Positions 1 through 7,900 of a stretch of 64,000 nt of DNA are shown piece after piece. Source of the stretch: Bacteroidota bacterium (GTDB lineage Bacteria; Bacteroidota; Bacteroidia; Bacteroidales; Prolixibacteraceae); contig JAHEYT010000042.1 of the NCBI GenBank assembly GCA_023251455.1, forward strand, positions 1-64,000. The letters are read 5' to 3'. Within the stretch, counting starts at the first letter, position 1. Each line of letters opens with the position of its first letter. The notes under the pieces are model-generated. The model was given only the letters and a program-made list of their open reading frames with translations, was not told where the DNA came from and made no database searches. The position numbers and the translations under genes are program-made.

Positions 1-268
1 CCCGCCTCAGATGCTCAACTTCAGCCGTATTGGCACTTCGGTCGGTGTCCCCATTTAAACGTTTTTTACCGGCTTCCAGAAAATCTTTGCTCCACTTGTA
101 GTACAAACTATCGTTAATGCTGTATTTGCGGCATATAGAGGCAACGGTATCTTCTCCGCGCATTCCCTCGATAACGATCCTGATTTTTTCTTCGGCACTG
201 AACAGTTTCCGGGTTTGTTGCTTGATGTCTTTGATAACACCTTCGGCATTCTTCTTTTTTACAGTCAT
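1..268 (-). CDS. IS3-family transposase OrfA, C-terminus cut off by the window edge
   Basis: Reading the minus strand from the ATG at 268 gives 89 codons with no stop before the window edge. After a basic start (MTVKKKNAEG) comes a helix-turn-helix of the HTH_Tnp_1 type: FSAEEKIRIVIEGMRGED, then TVASICRKYSINDSLYYKWS at about residues 24-60. This is the DNA-binding N-terminal protein of IS3-family elements, which binds the element ends; the DDE catalytic part (OrfB) would lie outside the window to the left. The upstream side of the gene, to its right, holds a plausible element end near 354. The family is recognised from the sequence; whether the element is complete cannot be seen here. Confidence 0.8.
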   Translation of the reverse strand, partial: MTVKKKNAEGVIKDIKQQTRKLFSAEEKIRIVIEGMRGEDTVASICRKYSINDSLYYKWSKDFLEAGKKRLNGDTDRSANTAEVEHLRR

Positions 269-325
269 TTTGTTACTCTTTTTTGTATTAAACTTCACAA
301 AATGTCTCTTTGTTTTACAACTCTA

Positions 326-354
326 CCAGTTCACTTTTGGCTGAAGATTTACAC
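326..354 (-). repeat. probable terminal end of the IS3-type element
   Basis: Read on the minus strand, the segment starts TGTAAATCTTCAGCCAAAAG and continues into GTGAACTGG, about 85 bases upstream of the transposase start. It begins with TG, as IS3-family ends usually do, and sits where the left inverted repeat should be. The partner end is outside the window, so the assignment rests on position and general resemblance only. Confidence 0.35.
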
Positions 355-444
355 TTTGCAAGAAAAAAAAGCGATTACTAATAAGAAGTAAATTATAATT
401 CTTTTCATTGTTATTATTGATTATTAAATTGGTATGTTCATTTA

Positions 445-468
445 AAACCCCAGCAGAAACTGGGGTTT
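445..468. terminator. GC-rich hairpin in the spacer before the nuclease gene
   Basis: AAACCCCAG and CTGGGGTTT form a perfect 9-bp stem with a 6-base loop. On the minus strand the stem is followed by TTTT, so it would work best as a minus-strand terminator, but no minus-strand gene runs into it. It may be left over from lost sequence. I see no gene in the rest of 269-569. Confidence 0.35.
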
Positions 469-569
469 GCAAACTCTTAAAAAGTACTTTACTATGTCAG
501 TAATAAAGTAATCCAAGTTAACACTTCTTATTGTTAAAGTCAATACCTTTAATGGATTAAAATTCAGTT

Positions 570-1313
570 ATGAAAAAGTATTTATTGTGGTCAATATTGA
601 TATTTGCTTTATCCTGCAAAACAAGCGAAGAAATACCGCAAAAAGTAATTGGTAGTTTAGAACCTGTTTCAAAGGGAGAGATAATAAAACATACTTATTT
701 CTCTTTAGCTTATTCGGAAGATGACGAACAAGCCTATTGGGTGTTTTATCATTTAACACCTGAATTGATTAATGGAACACAATCAAGAACAGATGACTTC
801 AGGCCTGATCCTATAGTAAGTACTGGCTCAGCCTCACTTGCTGATTACTCAGGTTCTGGCTATGATAGAGGACACCTTTGCCCAGCTGCTGATATGACTT
901 TGAACAAAACATCAATGTCGGAAACATTTTTTCTTTCAAACATGTCACCGCAAGTTGCTGTTTTTAATCGTGGTGTTTGGAGTACGGTTGAAGATCAGGT
1001 CAGAAAATGGGCAATTGAATTTAACGGCCTTGATGTAGCCACAGGGCCAATATTTAAAGATAATCTTGGTACTATCGGAATTAACCAGGTAACGGTTCCC
1101 GGTTATTACTACAAAGTACTCTATTCCGAGAAAGAGAAAATAATGCTTGGCCTTATCCTTCAGAATAAATCAGGATCCAAACCACTTGATCAATTTGTTG
1201 TTCCGGTGGATGTAATTGAACAGCAAACAGTTGTTGATTTCTTTCCAGGGCTTCCTGATGATATAGAAAACAAACTGGAAGGGAGCGTTAATACAACAGG
1301 TTGGAGCTTCTAA
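570..1313 (+). CDS. secreted DNA/RNA non-specific endonuclease (DRGH family)
   Basis: This is a 247-residue protein of the NUC1/Serratia nuclease family, metal-dependent enzymes that cut both DNA and RNA. The N-terminus is a lipoprotein signal with a lipobox ending at Cys16 (FALSC), so the enzyme probably sits on the periplasmic or outer face of the envelope. The signature DRGHLCPAADM spans residues 99-109 with His102 as the expected general base, followed by SNMSPQVAVFNRGVW with Asn133 as the likely metal ligand and Glu141 nearby. The length fits small bacterial members. It stands alone between an IS fragment and a decayed gene, so it looks like a scavenging nuclease rather than part of a conserved operon. 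No immunity protein or toxin-type fusion is visible. Confidence 0.88.
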   Translation: MKKYLLWSILIFALSCKTSEEIPQKVIGSLEPVSKGEIIKHTYFSLAYSEDDEQAYWVFYHLTPELINGTQSRTDDFRPDPIVSTGSASLADYSGSGYDRGHLCPAADMTLNKTSMSETFFLSNMSPQVAVFNRGVWSTVEDQVRKWAIEFNGLDVATGPIFKDNLGTIGINQVTVPGYYYKVLYSEKEKIMLGLILQNKSGSKPLDQFVVPVDVIEQQTVVDFFPGLPDDIENKLEGSVNTTGWSF

Positions 1314-1316
1314 CTT

Positions 1317-1628
1317 TCAGCAGAAATTATATTTCAAATCCATAGCATCTTGAAGTATTGAAAACCATTTCAATTTTGCATCCTTATTGCAATTGTTGCT
1401 TGAAACCATTAGTTCATCAATTCCAGTTTCAGAGATAAATCGGGACAGCTTAATTCTCAACTTATTCTTTTCACCTGTAAAAGTGTAAGCCATCACGCTA
1501 TTTACTGCTGAACACACAGCTGAACGGTTATAGGTTTCTGATAATTCTTCTGGCGGTTGAACGGGTATACTCGAATTAGTTAACGGTCCAATAAATAACT
1601 TGGTTGGGCTTGCAGAAAGTAATTCGGT
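1317..1628 (-). pseudogene. C-terminal remnant of a luciferase-like flavin monooxygenase
   Basis: The minus strand is open from about 1628 to 1317 and encodes the tail typical of LLM-class flavin-dependent oxidoreductases: a SPTKLFIG stretch, a proline-rich linker (VQPPEEL), then CSAVNSVMAYTFTG and the hallmark end ISETGIDELMVSS. Only about 100 of the usual 330 residues remain. In-frame stops lie just upstream near 1629-1645, and a fragment in another frame (MNKPNYFL, near 1635) resembles the preceding DKPY region, so there has been a frameshift or small deletion as well as loss of the N-terminal two thirds. Family membership is from motif memory; decay is seen directly. Confidence 0.6.
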
Positions 1629-1700
1629 TTATTCATCGGTTTATGAATTAGTTCTATCAAAGTTATAATAAGAAGTTTTCATTTGTGCTCTTTAACAGGT

Positions 1701-1728
1701 TTGGAATTTCAATTATATAGTACTTTTG
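1701..1728 (+). promoter_or_regulatory. Bacteroidota-type promoter for the accessory operon
   Basis: TTG at 1701-1703 and TACTTTTG at 1721-1728, a perfect TAnnTTTG, are 17 bases apart. Transcription would start near 1735 and leave a leader of about 140 bases before the first coding region. Confidence 0.5.
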
Positions 1729-1741
1729 CATTGCATCATGA

Positions 1742-1756
1742 ATCCTAAGTTAGGAT
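1742..1756. promoter_or_regulatory. perfect 15-bp palindrome in the operon leader
   Basis: ATCCTAAGTTAGGAT is a perfect inverted repeat around a central G, directly after the expected transcription start. A second smaller symmetric element (CCACGGTGG) follows at about 1777. Either an operator or a 5' mRNA structure would fit. I recognise no known riboswitch in 1735-1874. Confidence 0.4.
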
Positions 1757-1874
1757 ACCAACCGAGCAATAAAGCCACGGTGGTTTAGTATGTGGGCGGT
1801 CTGCCAAAAAAATTATATATCAGACACTTTCCAATCTACTTGATGCAATTTTATTAACCTTAAAATTGGACATC

Positions 1875-2144
1875 ATGGAACCCAGATCAAAAATCATTAG
1901 TGTACTTAAAGACATTGAGCTACAGGAAGAGGCAATTACGAACCTTCATCAAATCAAACTAGAAAAGAAGATCACGAACTTAAATCCAGATGAGGACATT
2001 GAGATCATTTCAGATAATCTGGAAGATGCTCAAATGAACCTGAAAAATCTCCAGAGGGGATATAATCAAATGATGTTATCCAGAATGGTTAAGGGAGGAA
2101 TTGAAGATGAAGAAATGTCACGATGGTGGATGAATCGTTATTAA
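1875..2144 (+). CDS. small acidic helical protein of unknown function
   Basis: This 89-residue protein has no recognised domain. It is rich in Glu, Asp, Leu and Lys and looks largely helical or coiled-coil from about residue 5 to 65, ending in an aromatic cluster (SRWWMNRY). No signal peptide or membrane segment is visible. The ATG at 1875 is preferred over an in-frame TTG at 1866. It is the first gene after the promoter near 1700 and is followed at short spacing by five co-directional genes, so it is probably the first cistron of an accessory operon. Confidence 0.6.
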   Translation: MEPRSKIISVLKDIELQEEAITNLHQIKLEKKITNLNPDEDIEIISDNLEDAQMNLKNLQRGYNQMMLSRMVKGGIEDEEMSRWWMNRY

Positions 2145-2169
2145 TTGTTAAACCCTTAATCCATGAATT

Positions 2170-2436
2170 ATGAAACCAAATTCAACACTACTTCTTGACG
2201 AGTTCAAAAATAGATTAAGTACATACACTGACGATGAAATCATTAGATCCTTTAATCGTGAAGTCGAAAAAACTGGCTGGGGTACAGCCAGAGCAGAGTT
2301 CCTGAGTTCCTTGCATTATGAGTTTGACAGGCGAGATTTTGACTATTCATCAATCGGAAATAAGGAATGTTTATCATTCAAAAGTTACATTCAACTTGAT
2401 GAAGTCAAAAGAATAACAACCAAAAATAATAAATAA
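2170..2436 (+). CDS. small protein of unknown function
   Basis: This 88-residue soluble protein has no family I can name. The N-terminal half is predicted helical (LLLDEFKNRLSTYTDDEII), followed by a conserved-looking GWGTARAEFLSSLHYEF segment and a basic tail (VKRITTKNNK). It lies 25 bases after the upstream gene and 3 bases before the next one, indicating co-transcription. Base composition and spacing match its neighbours, so it is very likely a real gene. Confidence 0.6.
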   Translation: MKPNSTLLLDEFKNRLSTYTDDEIIRSFNREVEKTGWGTARAEFLSSLHYEFDRRDFDYSSIGNKECLSFKSYIQLDEVKRITTKNNK

Positions 2437-2439
2437 GCT

Positions 2440-2841
2440 ATGCAAGGAACATGTATTAAGCGTAAGCACAAAATTTTGGTTGAAAAGCAGATTATTGAAA
2501 AAGCGATAGAAGCTACTGAAGTCGAAAAACAAGTAATCGTGCATTGCATTTATAGGGATTTTAGTAATAATTGGCAAATACAGATCTGCAAGACAACCTA
2601 TCTGCGAGATAGGGATTCTACACACAAAAGCAAGCTTATCAAAGCTTACAACATAACGGTTGAACCGATCTGGCGTGAGTATAGAGCCGGTACCAGTGCT
2701 AAATTCACACTGGTTTTTTCTGGACTACCCAAAAGTTGCACTTCTTTTGATTTATTTGAAGAAACGGATGGAGGTGAATTTTATACTGGGATTATTTCAA
2801 GAAATGAGTCGGATACCTATACTGTTGATATTCTAAGTTAA
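2440..2841 (+). CDS. protein of unknown function with a beta-rich C-terminus
   Basis: This 133-residue protein has no signal peptide or membrane segment. Residues 1-35 are basic and helical. The rest alternates hydrophobic and polar residues as a beta-sheet domain would (VIVHCIYRDFSNNWQIQICK; AKFTLVFSGLPKSCTSFDLF). Four cysteines are scattered without a clear zinc pattern. It begins 3 bases after the previous stop. No function is assigned; the operon position suggests it works with the neighbouring small proteins. Confidence 0.6.
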   Translation: MQGTCIKRKHKILVEKQIIEKAIEATEVEKQVIVHCIYRDFSNNWQIQICKTTYLRDRDSTHKSKLIKAYNITVEPIWREYRAGTSAKFTLVFSGLPKSCTSFDLFEETDGGEFYTGIISRNESDTYTVDILS

Positions 2842-2881
2842 ACTAAAATAAAGTTTATATGAAAGACAGACAGATAAATTT

Positions 2882-3619
2882 ATGAATCCGATCATATTGC
2901 ACATTCCGCATTCCTCAATCCATATCCCATACAAAGATGGTTATCTGGTCGATGATTCTGTTCTGAAATTGGAAATGCAAAGATTGACCGACTGGTACAC
3001 CGAAGATCTTTATCAAGGTGAAAATACAATCACGGTTAAAGCCAATTTCTCTAGGATCTTTTGTGATGTTGAAAGGTTTCCAAACGATCAAGACGAAATC
3101 ATGTCAACAGTTGGTATGGGGATGATCTATGAAAAAACAACAGAAGGATTGCCTCTCCGTAAGGTAACTCCCCTCATCCGGAAAACAATTTATGAAAAGT
3201 ATTATTGTGTACATCATCAAAGGTTAGTTGAAGCAGTGGAGAGTCAACTTTTAATTAACAACAAAGCTTTAATTCTTGATTGCCATTCATTTCCGAACAT
3301 TCCACATCCGAATATATTGTACGCCGAAATTGCCAGACCCGATTTTAGTATTGGTACGTGTAATTTCCATACTTCTCAAGAGTTAATTGATTTATCGATA
3401 GCGTTTTTTGAATATAACGGATTCAGTATTTCGGTTAATACTCCATATTCTGGAACAATGGTACCAATGAATTACTATTTAGTGGACAAACGGGTTCAGT
3501 CGATTATGCTGGAAATAAATCGAAAGCTTTATATGGAAGGAACCCGGAAATCAGAAAACTACTCTCATATAAAATCCGTAATTAATCGTTACATCAATCT
3601 TTTACAAAAATGCATTTAA
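2882..3619 (+). CDS. N-formylglutamate amidohydrolase family protein
   Basis: This is a 245-residue member of the FGase family, zinc enzymes that hydrolyse N-formyl amino acids (N-formylglutamate in histidine breakdown) and also include uncharacterised deformylase-like proteins. Visible motifs are HIPHSS at residues 7-12, SRIFCDVERF at 57-66 and the metal-site motif LDCHSFP at 132-138. No histidine-utilisation genes (hutH, hutU, hutI) are nearby, so the substrate may differ from N-formylglutamate. The start ATG overlaps the stop of an 8-codon mini-ORF (2859-2885) in an ATGA arrangement. A GNAT acetyltransferase follows after 9 bases. Confidence 0.82.
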   Translation: MNPIILHIPHSSIHIPYKDGYLVDDSVLKLEMQRLTDWYTEDLYQGENTITVKANFSRIFCDVERFPNDQDEIMSTVGMGMIYEKTTEGLPLRKVTPLIRKTIYEKYYCVHHQRLVEAVESQLLINNKALILDCHSFPNIPHPNILYAEIARPDFSIGTCNFHTSQELIDLSIAFFEYNGFSISVNTPYSGTMVPMNYYLVDKRVQSIMLEINRKLYMEGTRKSENYSHIKSVINRYINLLQKCI

Positions 3620-3628
3620 ACAAAAATC

Positions 3629-4039
3629 ATGGACATTAAAATTGTTGATGAGTATCCAAGTGCCGAAGACTATAACTATTTACGGGCACAAGTTGGATGG
3701 GGTCAAGTTCATTTAGACCGAGCTAAAACCTCTTTATTAAACTCTCTTTATTCAGTCTCAGCATATCACAATGATGGACTTATTGGTATGGGGCGTATTA
3801 TTGGCGATAAGGGATTGTATTATTACATTCAGGATGTCATTGTTCTGCCAGAATATCAAGGCCATGGAATAGGTCGAAAAATAATGCATCGTCTTATGAA
3901 ATTCATTCACCAGGACGCGGGCGCTAATAGTATTATTGCATTAATGTCTGCTTCAGGGAAAGAAGAATTTTATGAGCTGTTTGGTTTTATCAAACGGCCC
4001 AATGATCAATTAGGTTGTGGAATGTCAATTTGTATTTAA
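3629..4039 (+). CDS. GNAT-family N-acetyltransferase
   Basis: This 136-residue cytoplasmic protein has the acetyl-CoA motif DVIVLPEYQGHGIGRKIM (residues 69-86), in which QGHGIG is the pyrophosphate-binding loop, and the beta-strand/helix pattern of the GNAT fold (YYIQDVIVLP; IIALMSASGKEEFYELFGF). The substrate cannot be deduced. It lies 9 bases after the FGase-like gene and 10 bases before the next gene, so a joint role in modifying and un-modifying a small amine or amino acid is possible but is inference. Confidence 0.85.
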   Translation: MDIKIVDEYPSAEDYNYLRAQVGWGQVHLDRAKTSLLNSLYSVSAYHNDGLIGMGRIIGDKGLYYYIQDVIVLPEYQGHGIGRKIMHRLMKFIHQDAGANSIIALMSASGKEEFYELFGFIKRPNDQLGCGMSICI

Positions 4040-4049
4040 TAATTTCAAA

Positions 4050-4571
4050 ATGGAAAAAACTGAAAATATCCCAACAAGGGAAAAGCATTTGCAAGATTAT
4101 ATAGATCCAGATATTAGCTTTTTTGCGGTTAAGTTTTACAAACTAGAAGATGAATATAATCTGCAGTTAGGTGACGAATATATTGAAGAATCTGAATCAA
4201 TGGATGGTACTGAAATCATACAATGGGCAAAGGAAGCCGGATATCTTGATGATGAAGATTGGGCTAAAGAAGAAGGCTATATAAATGAGGATGGGAGTAT
4301 CGATTCAGAGTCTTTGAGAGATAGAAAACGAAGTTGGGAACAAGATTATCCATCAACATCTGCATCACCTGCAGGAAGAGCTTTTTTATGGTTTGGGGAT
4401 AAGAGATTTAGTTTCCCTGAAGATCTTAATCTTAAATTTGTAGAGGGTCTTCATCCCGGCAGTGATTGGCAAGGAGTAGTTGTAAATGGCTACGACTCCC
4501 TGATAGAATTGCAAGCTTTTTTATTAAACACGGGAATTAAAGTCAATTTTGAATTTAAGGAAGAGTATTAA
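4050..4571 (+). CDS. acidic protein of unknown function
   Basis: This 173-residue, strongly acidic protein starts at the ATG at 4050. An in-frame ATG at 4017 would overlap the upstream gene and adds an unlikely N-terminus. It carries a short internal duplication, IIQWAKEAGYLDDEDWAKEEGYINEDG, seen here as two units: WAKEAGYLDD and WAKEEGYINED. No signal peptide, membrane segment or known domain is recognised. It is the last gene of the operon; a perfect hairpin follows 21 bases after the stop. Confidence 0.6.
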   Translation: MEKTENIPTREKHLQDYIDPDISFFAVKFYKLEDEYNLQLGDEYIEESESMDGTEIIQWAKEAGYLDDEDWAKEEGYINEDGSIDSESLRDRKRSWEQDYPSTSASPAGRAFLWFGDKRFSFPEDLNLKFVEGLHPGSDWQGVVVNGYDSLIELQAFLLNTGIKVNFEFKEEY

Positions 4572-4591
4572 AAAAGCATCGAAAACTCGAA

Positions 4592-4624
4592 ATACATTAA
4601 TATTTGTAAAATATTAATGTATTT
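4592..4624 (+). terminator. perfect 15-bp inverted repeat after the accessory operon
   Basis: AATACATTAATATTT and its exact complement AAATATTAATGTATT are separated by GTA. It follows the last operon gene by 20 bases and could end transcription, although the stem is nearly all A/T and no long T-tract follows, so an operator or a mobile-DNA scar is also possible. Confidence 0.45.
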
Positions 4625-4757
4625 GTAAAGAAGGCTATTTTGATGGCTCTTTTGATGGAAAAAATGCTTATGTCCATTTATCTTCTTTATGGTTTATTTT
4701 ACATCTAACATTCCTATAATCTTAGTTCCATAATGAAATTTACTAATACATAGGAAT

Positions 4758-4836
4758 TAGGATTTGTAGGAAATGTAGGAAATGAATCATTTTACAAAAC
4801 ACATTGACGATATTTCCTACAAATCCTATGTTTCCT
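4758..4836. repeat. hairpin repeat, left copy
   Basis: TAGGATTTGTAGGAAAT (4758-4774) and its exact complement (4812-4828) form a 17-bp stem around a 37-base loop. Bases 4812-4836 recur without change at 9378-9402, on the other side of the subtilisin gene. The GTAGGAAAT unit occurs twice in tandem on the left arm. Confidence 0.75.
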
Positions 4837-4933
4837 CTGTCCTATATAGAAATTAATGAATTTGATTTATGGCAAATAGCTATCGAAAAATAAAGGCTTT
4901 GTGCTAATGTGTCAAAAGCACAAAACGACAGTA

Positions 4934-7900
4934 TTAGTAAACTATCATCTTTTTAACGTCCGACAAGTAATGTTTATTGCCGCGTCTGATTTCAAGCATG
5001 TAGGCAAATAATCCTTTATTTAAACCCGCATCCCATTGGATCAGTTGTTCCCCCAATTCGGGTTTTTTAAGTTGGATAACTTCAATTTCTTGTCCCTGAG
5101 AATTCACAATCCTGATGATGGCTTCGTCAACAGGTTCATAGATTTTAAACGGAATAGTTGTTGATTCATTTAAGGGGTTAGGATAATTCTGTCCAAGTTC
5201 GGCTGTTTTATTATCGAGATTGTCTCTCAAATTCCAAATCCCTGTTGGTATGCTTTTCGTCTTAATTTGGTTTCCACCATCATCAGAAAATAATGAGAAT
5301 AACAGCCCACTTCCTTTCTTTATTTTCAATAGTGGAATGTAATTTCCTACAGGAATACTTTTACTAGTCAGACTATATGCAATGAATTTAAAAGTGTCAC
5401 CAACTTTATTGTATGCAGTTTCAAACCCATCGAGTGCTGGTAATTTCTGTATTTCATCCATACTTAGAATGCCACTAAAATCAAATTGTATTGCTGCTAC
5501 AGCCTTTGGTGCATCTATATACAGGATATCGTCATTAAGATACAAGTTCATTATCTTTTCCGTAGCATTCGGATCTGATATTATTGGTTTGTAAATAAGA
5601 TTTGCCAAGCTCACAATATCCAATACATTGATTGTTTTATCGTTATTGATGTCAGCAGCCCCGAAGATAAATGGTTGTGGATTGTTATTCAATAAATATG
5701 ATACAGACGAAGAAATATCCAGCGCATTCAAATTTAAATCGCCATTAGCATCGCCTTTCGATGAAGTTAGCGGTATTGCTGCAACAACCTTCGAATAATT
5801 GCTTTCTGCAAAATTTGTACGAACAGTTTTGTAAGTATAGAAATATTTTGTGCCTGGCTTAACATCAAAATCAGTAAACAAAGTTTCAGTAATTAAGCTA
5901 GGATTTACCAATGTAGTATCAGTGGTAACTATATCATCTTTATAGGTATAGCGATAAATATTATATCCAAGCAAGTCAGGCAGATCAGGCTTTTCCCATT
6001 TTAGTGCAACCTTTCCCGTACCTGGGGTAGCTTCAAAACCTGCGGAAAGCGAACCTGCTGCATTTACGATTACCCTAAACCGCCGGTCTTCAATTGGGAT
6101 TTCGAAATGATCCATGTCTTTGGCTCCGGTAACCCTTATTGTATTGAGACCATCACCAGTACTCCATCCAATTGTTCCGTAAACGGTATATTTGGTAGAG
6201 TCGGCACTCCAACTTCCATTTTCAGCAATCGCGGTTTGTGAATATGGGTACCTTACTCCCATTGAGACCGTTGGTGAAAATTTTGTATCCATTGCCCGAT
6301 TAAAATAAACTTCGAATTTCTGTTTGGAAACTCCTAATGGATCAAGCTTATCGAATTCATCCTGTGCATCTTTCCCATTGACTAAGACTTTCCAAACAAT
6401 GCCATGATTAATCTTAGATGGTCTTATTGATATATCCGAAACATCATACAACGGACTCCAGGCAGCTTCTTCAAAATCGATGATAGTTTTGTTTACTTTG
6501 GTCTTATCTGCGGTTCCAAAATAATTTGGCAATAGCTTAATGACAGAAAAACCCCCTTCTTGACACCACAAATTAGTTTCCTGATAATTAGTAGAAAGAG
6601 AATTTCCATAATTATTAAATATGCAATTATCTTTAAAAAATTGTTTCTTAAGAGATGCTGCTAATCCACAAGAATTATTGTTGATTATATTTGAGTTTAG
6701 AAGTGCTGAATTTGCTGGCAAACCCAATATAGTAGCATTATTTGCTATCGAGTTTTGGAATACACATTTTTCAATATTCTTAAAAGCACCACTAAAAATC
6801 CCTGTATTATTGATGAATATAATATTGGACACACTATTGTCGAAGGGATTATTTTGATCTACCGTAAATCCTGCACTCCAAGTATCCCAACCAGCATAAG
6901 AGATTTGGCAATAATTCATTTCTATTTGTCCCGTTACTGCAACATGCAATTCTTTCCAAGTATTTTGAGTATCTCTTTTAGTAAATATTATCAAACTATC
7001 AGGCTTCCCTTTTGATATCATTTTCCCAGCTATCAGTAATGTTTTTTTCTCAGCTATTTTGATAATGGTTCCAGGTTTGATAATTAATGTAGCTCCTTCG
7101 GCTATTGCAAGATTTTCGGTAATAAAGTATTGCTTATCAGGATATAAAGTCATATTTTGAGAAATTACACCTTTTAATTCAACTCCATTTTCAATATTCA
7201 TTGTGATAATTTGATTTTTTTCGCCCTTTAGGTTGCCATACCATGTTTTTAGTTTAAAAACAATGTCCCGTCCATCATTAATATTAGTAGCGAGCTTTAT
7301 TTTTAATGATACTGTATTTTCCTTGCTTCCATAAGCTGATACAGAGCCAATAGTTGCTTCTGAAGTTAGAATGGTGGCGGTCGATTTGTCTTCAAATTCG
7401 CCAAATTCAATTCCAACTTTTACATCGTTTGCCTGTCCCCAGGTATTGCGTACTTTTACTTTTAATTCAATCGTTTCTCCTATATCGGGTCGCCCATCTC
7501 GGTCTCCATCAATGGTGTCTGTTATTGAATAAAGAATGATGTCAAGTTTTGGTTCTGAAACTATATTTAATGCTGTCTCCAAATCAATATGTTGATTGAT
7601 TGAATTGATGAAATTTCCAAATAATAACTCTTGAGATTCATTTGGTTTTTGTTTGCGATATAAAGAGACTGCACCCGCTACCAATGGCGCAGCCATAGAA
7701 GTTCCGTTATACTCACGATAGTTTCCTCCCGGCACACACGAAAGAATACCAGTTCCCGGAGCTTTTAATTCATAATTTAATAGATTGGCATATTGCGAGA
7801 AAATCGGGCCATCCTGATCAAAATTTGAGAAACAAGCTCGAATATCGCATAGACCTGCAATTTGTTGGTTGGCCTCTACTCCAAGTACAAATGAAAATGC

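Noticed and set aside
55..249. 64-codon minus-strand ORF in the IS fragment
   Set aside because: It is the wrong frame of the transposase gene; the real frame starts at 268 and carries the HTH.
570..1313. Secreted nuclease as a contact-dependent toxin
   Set aside because: No T6SS or Rhs sequence, delivery domain or immunity gene is adjacent; a simple lipoprotein nuclease explains it.
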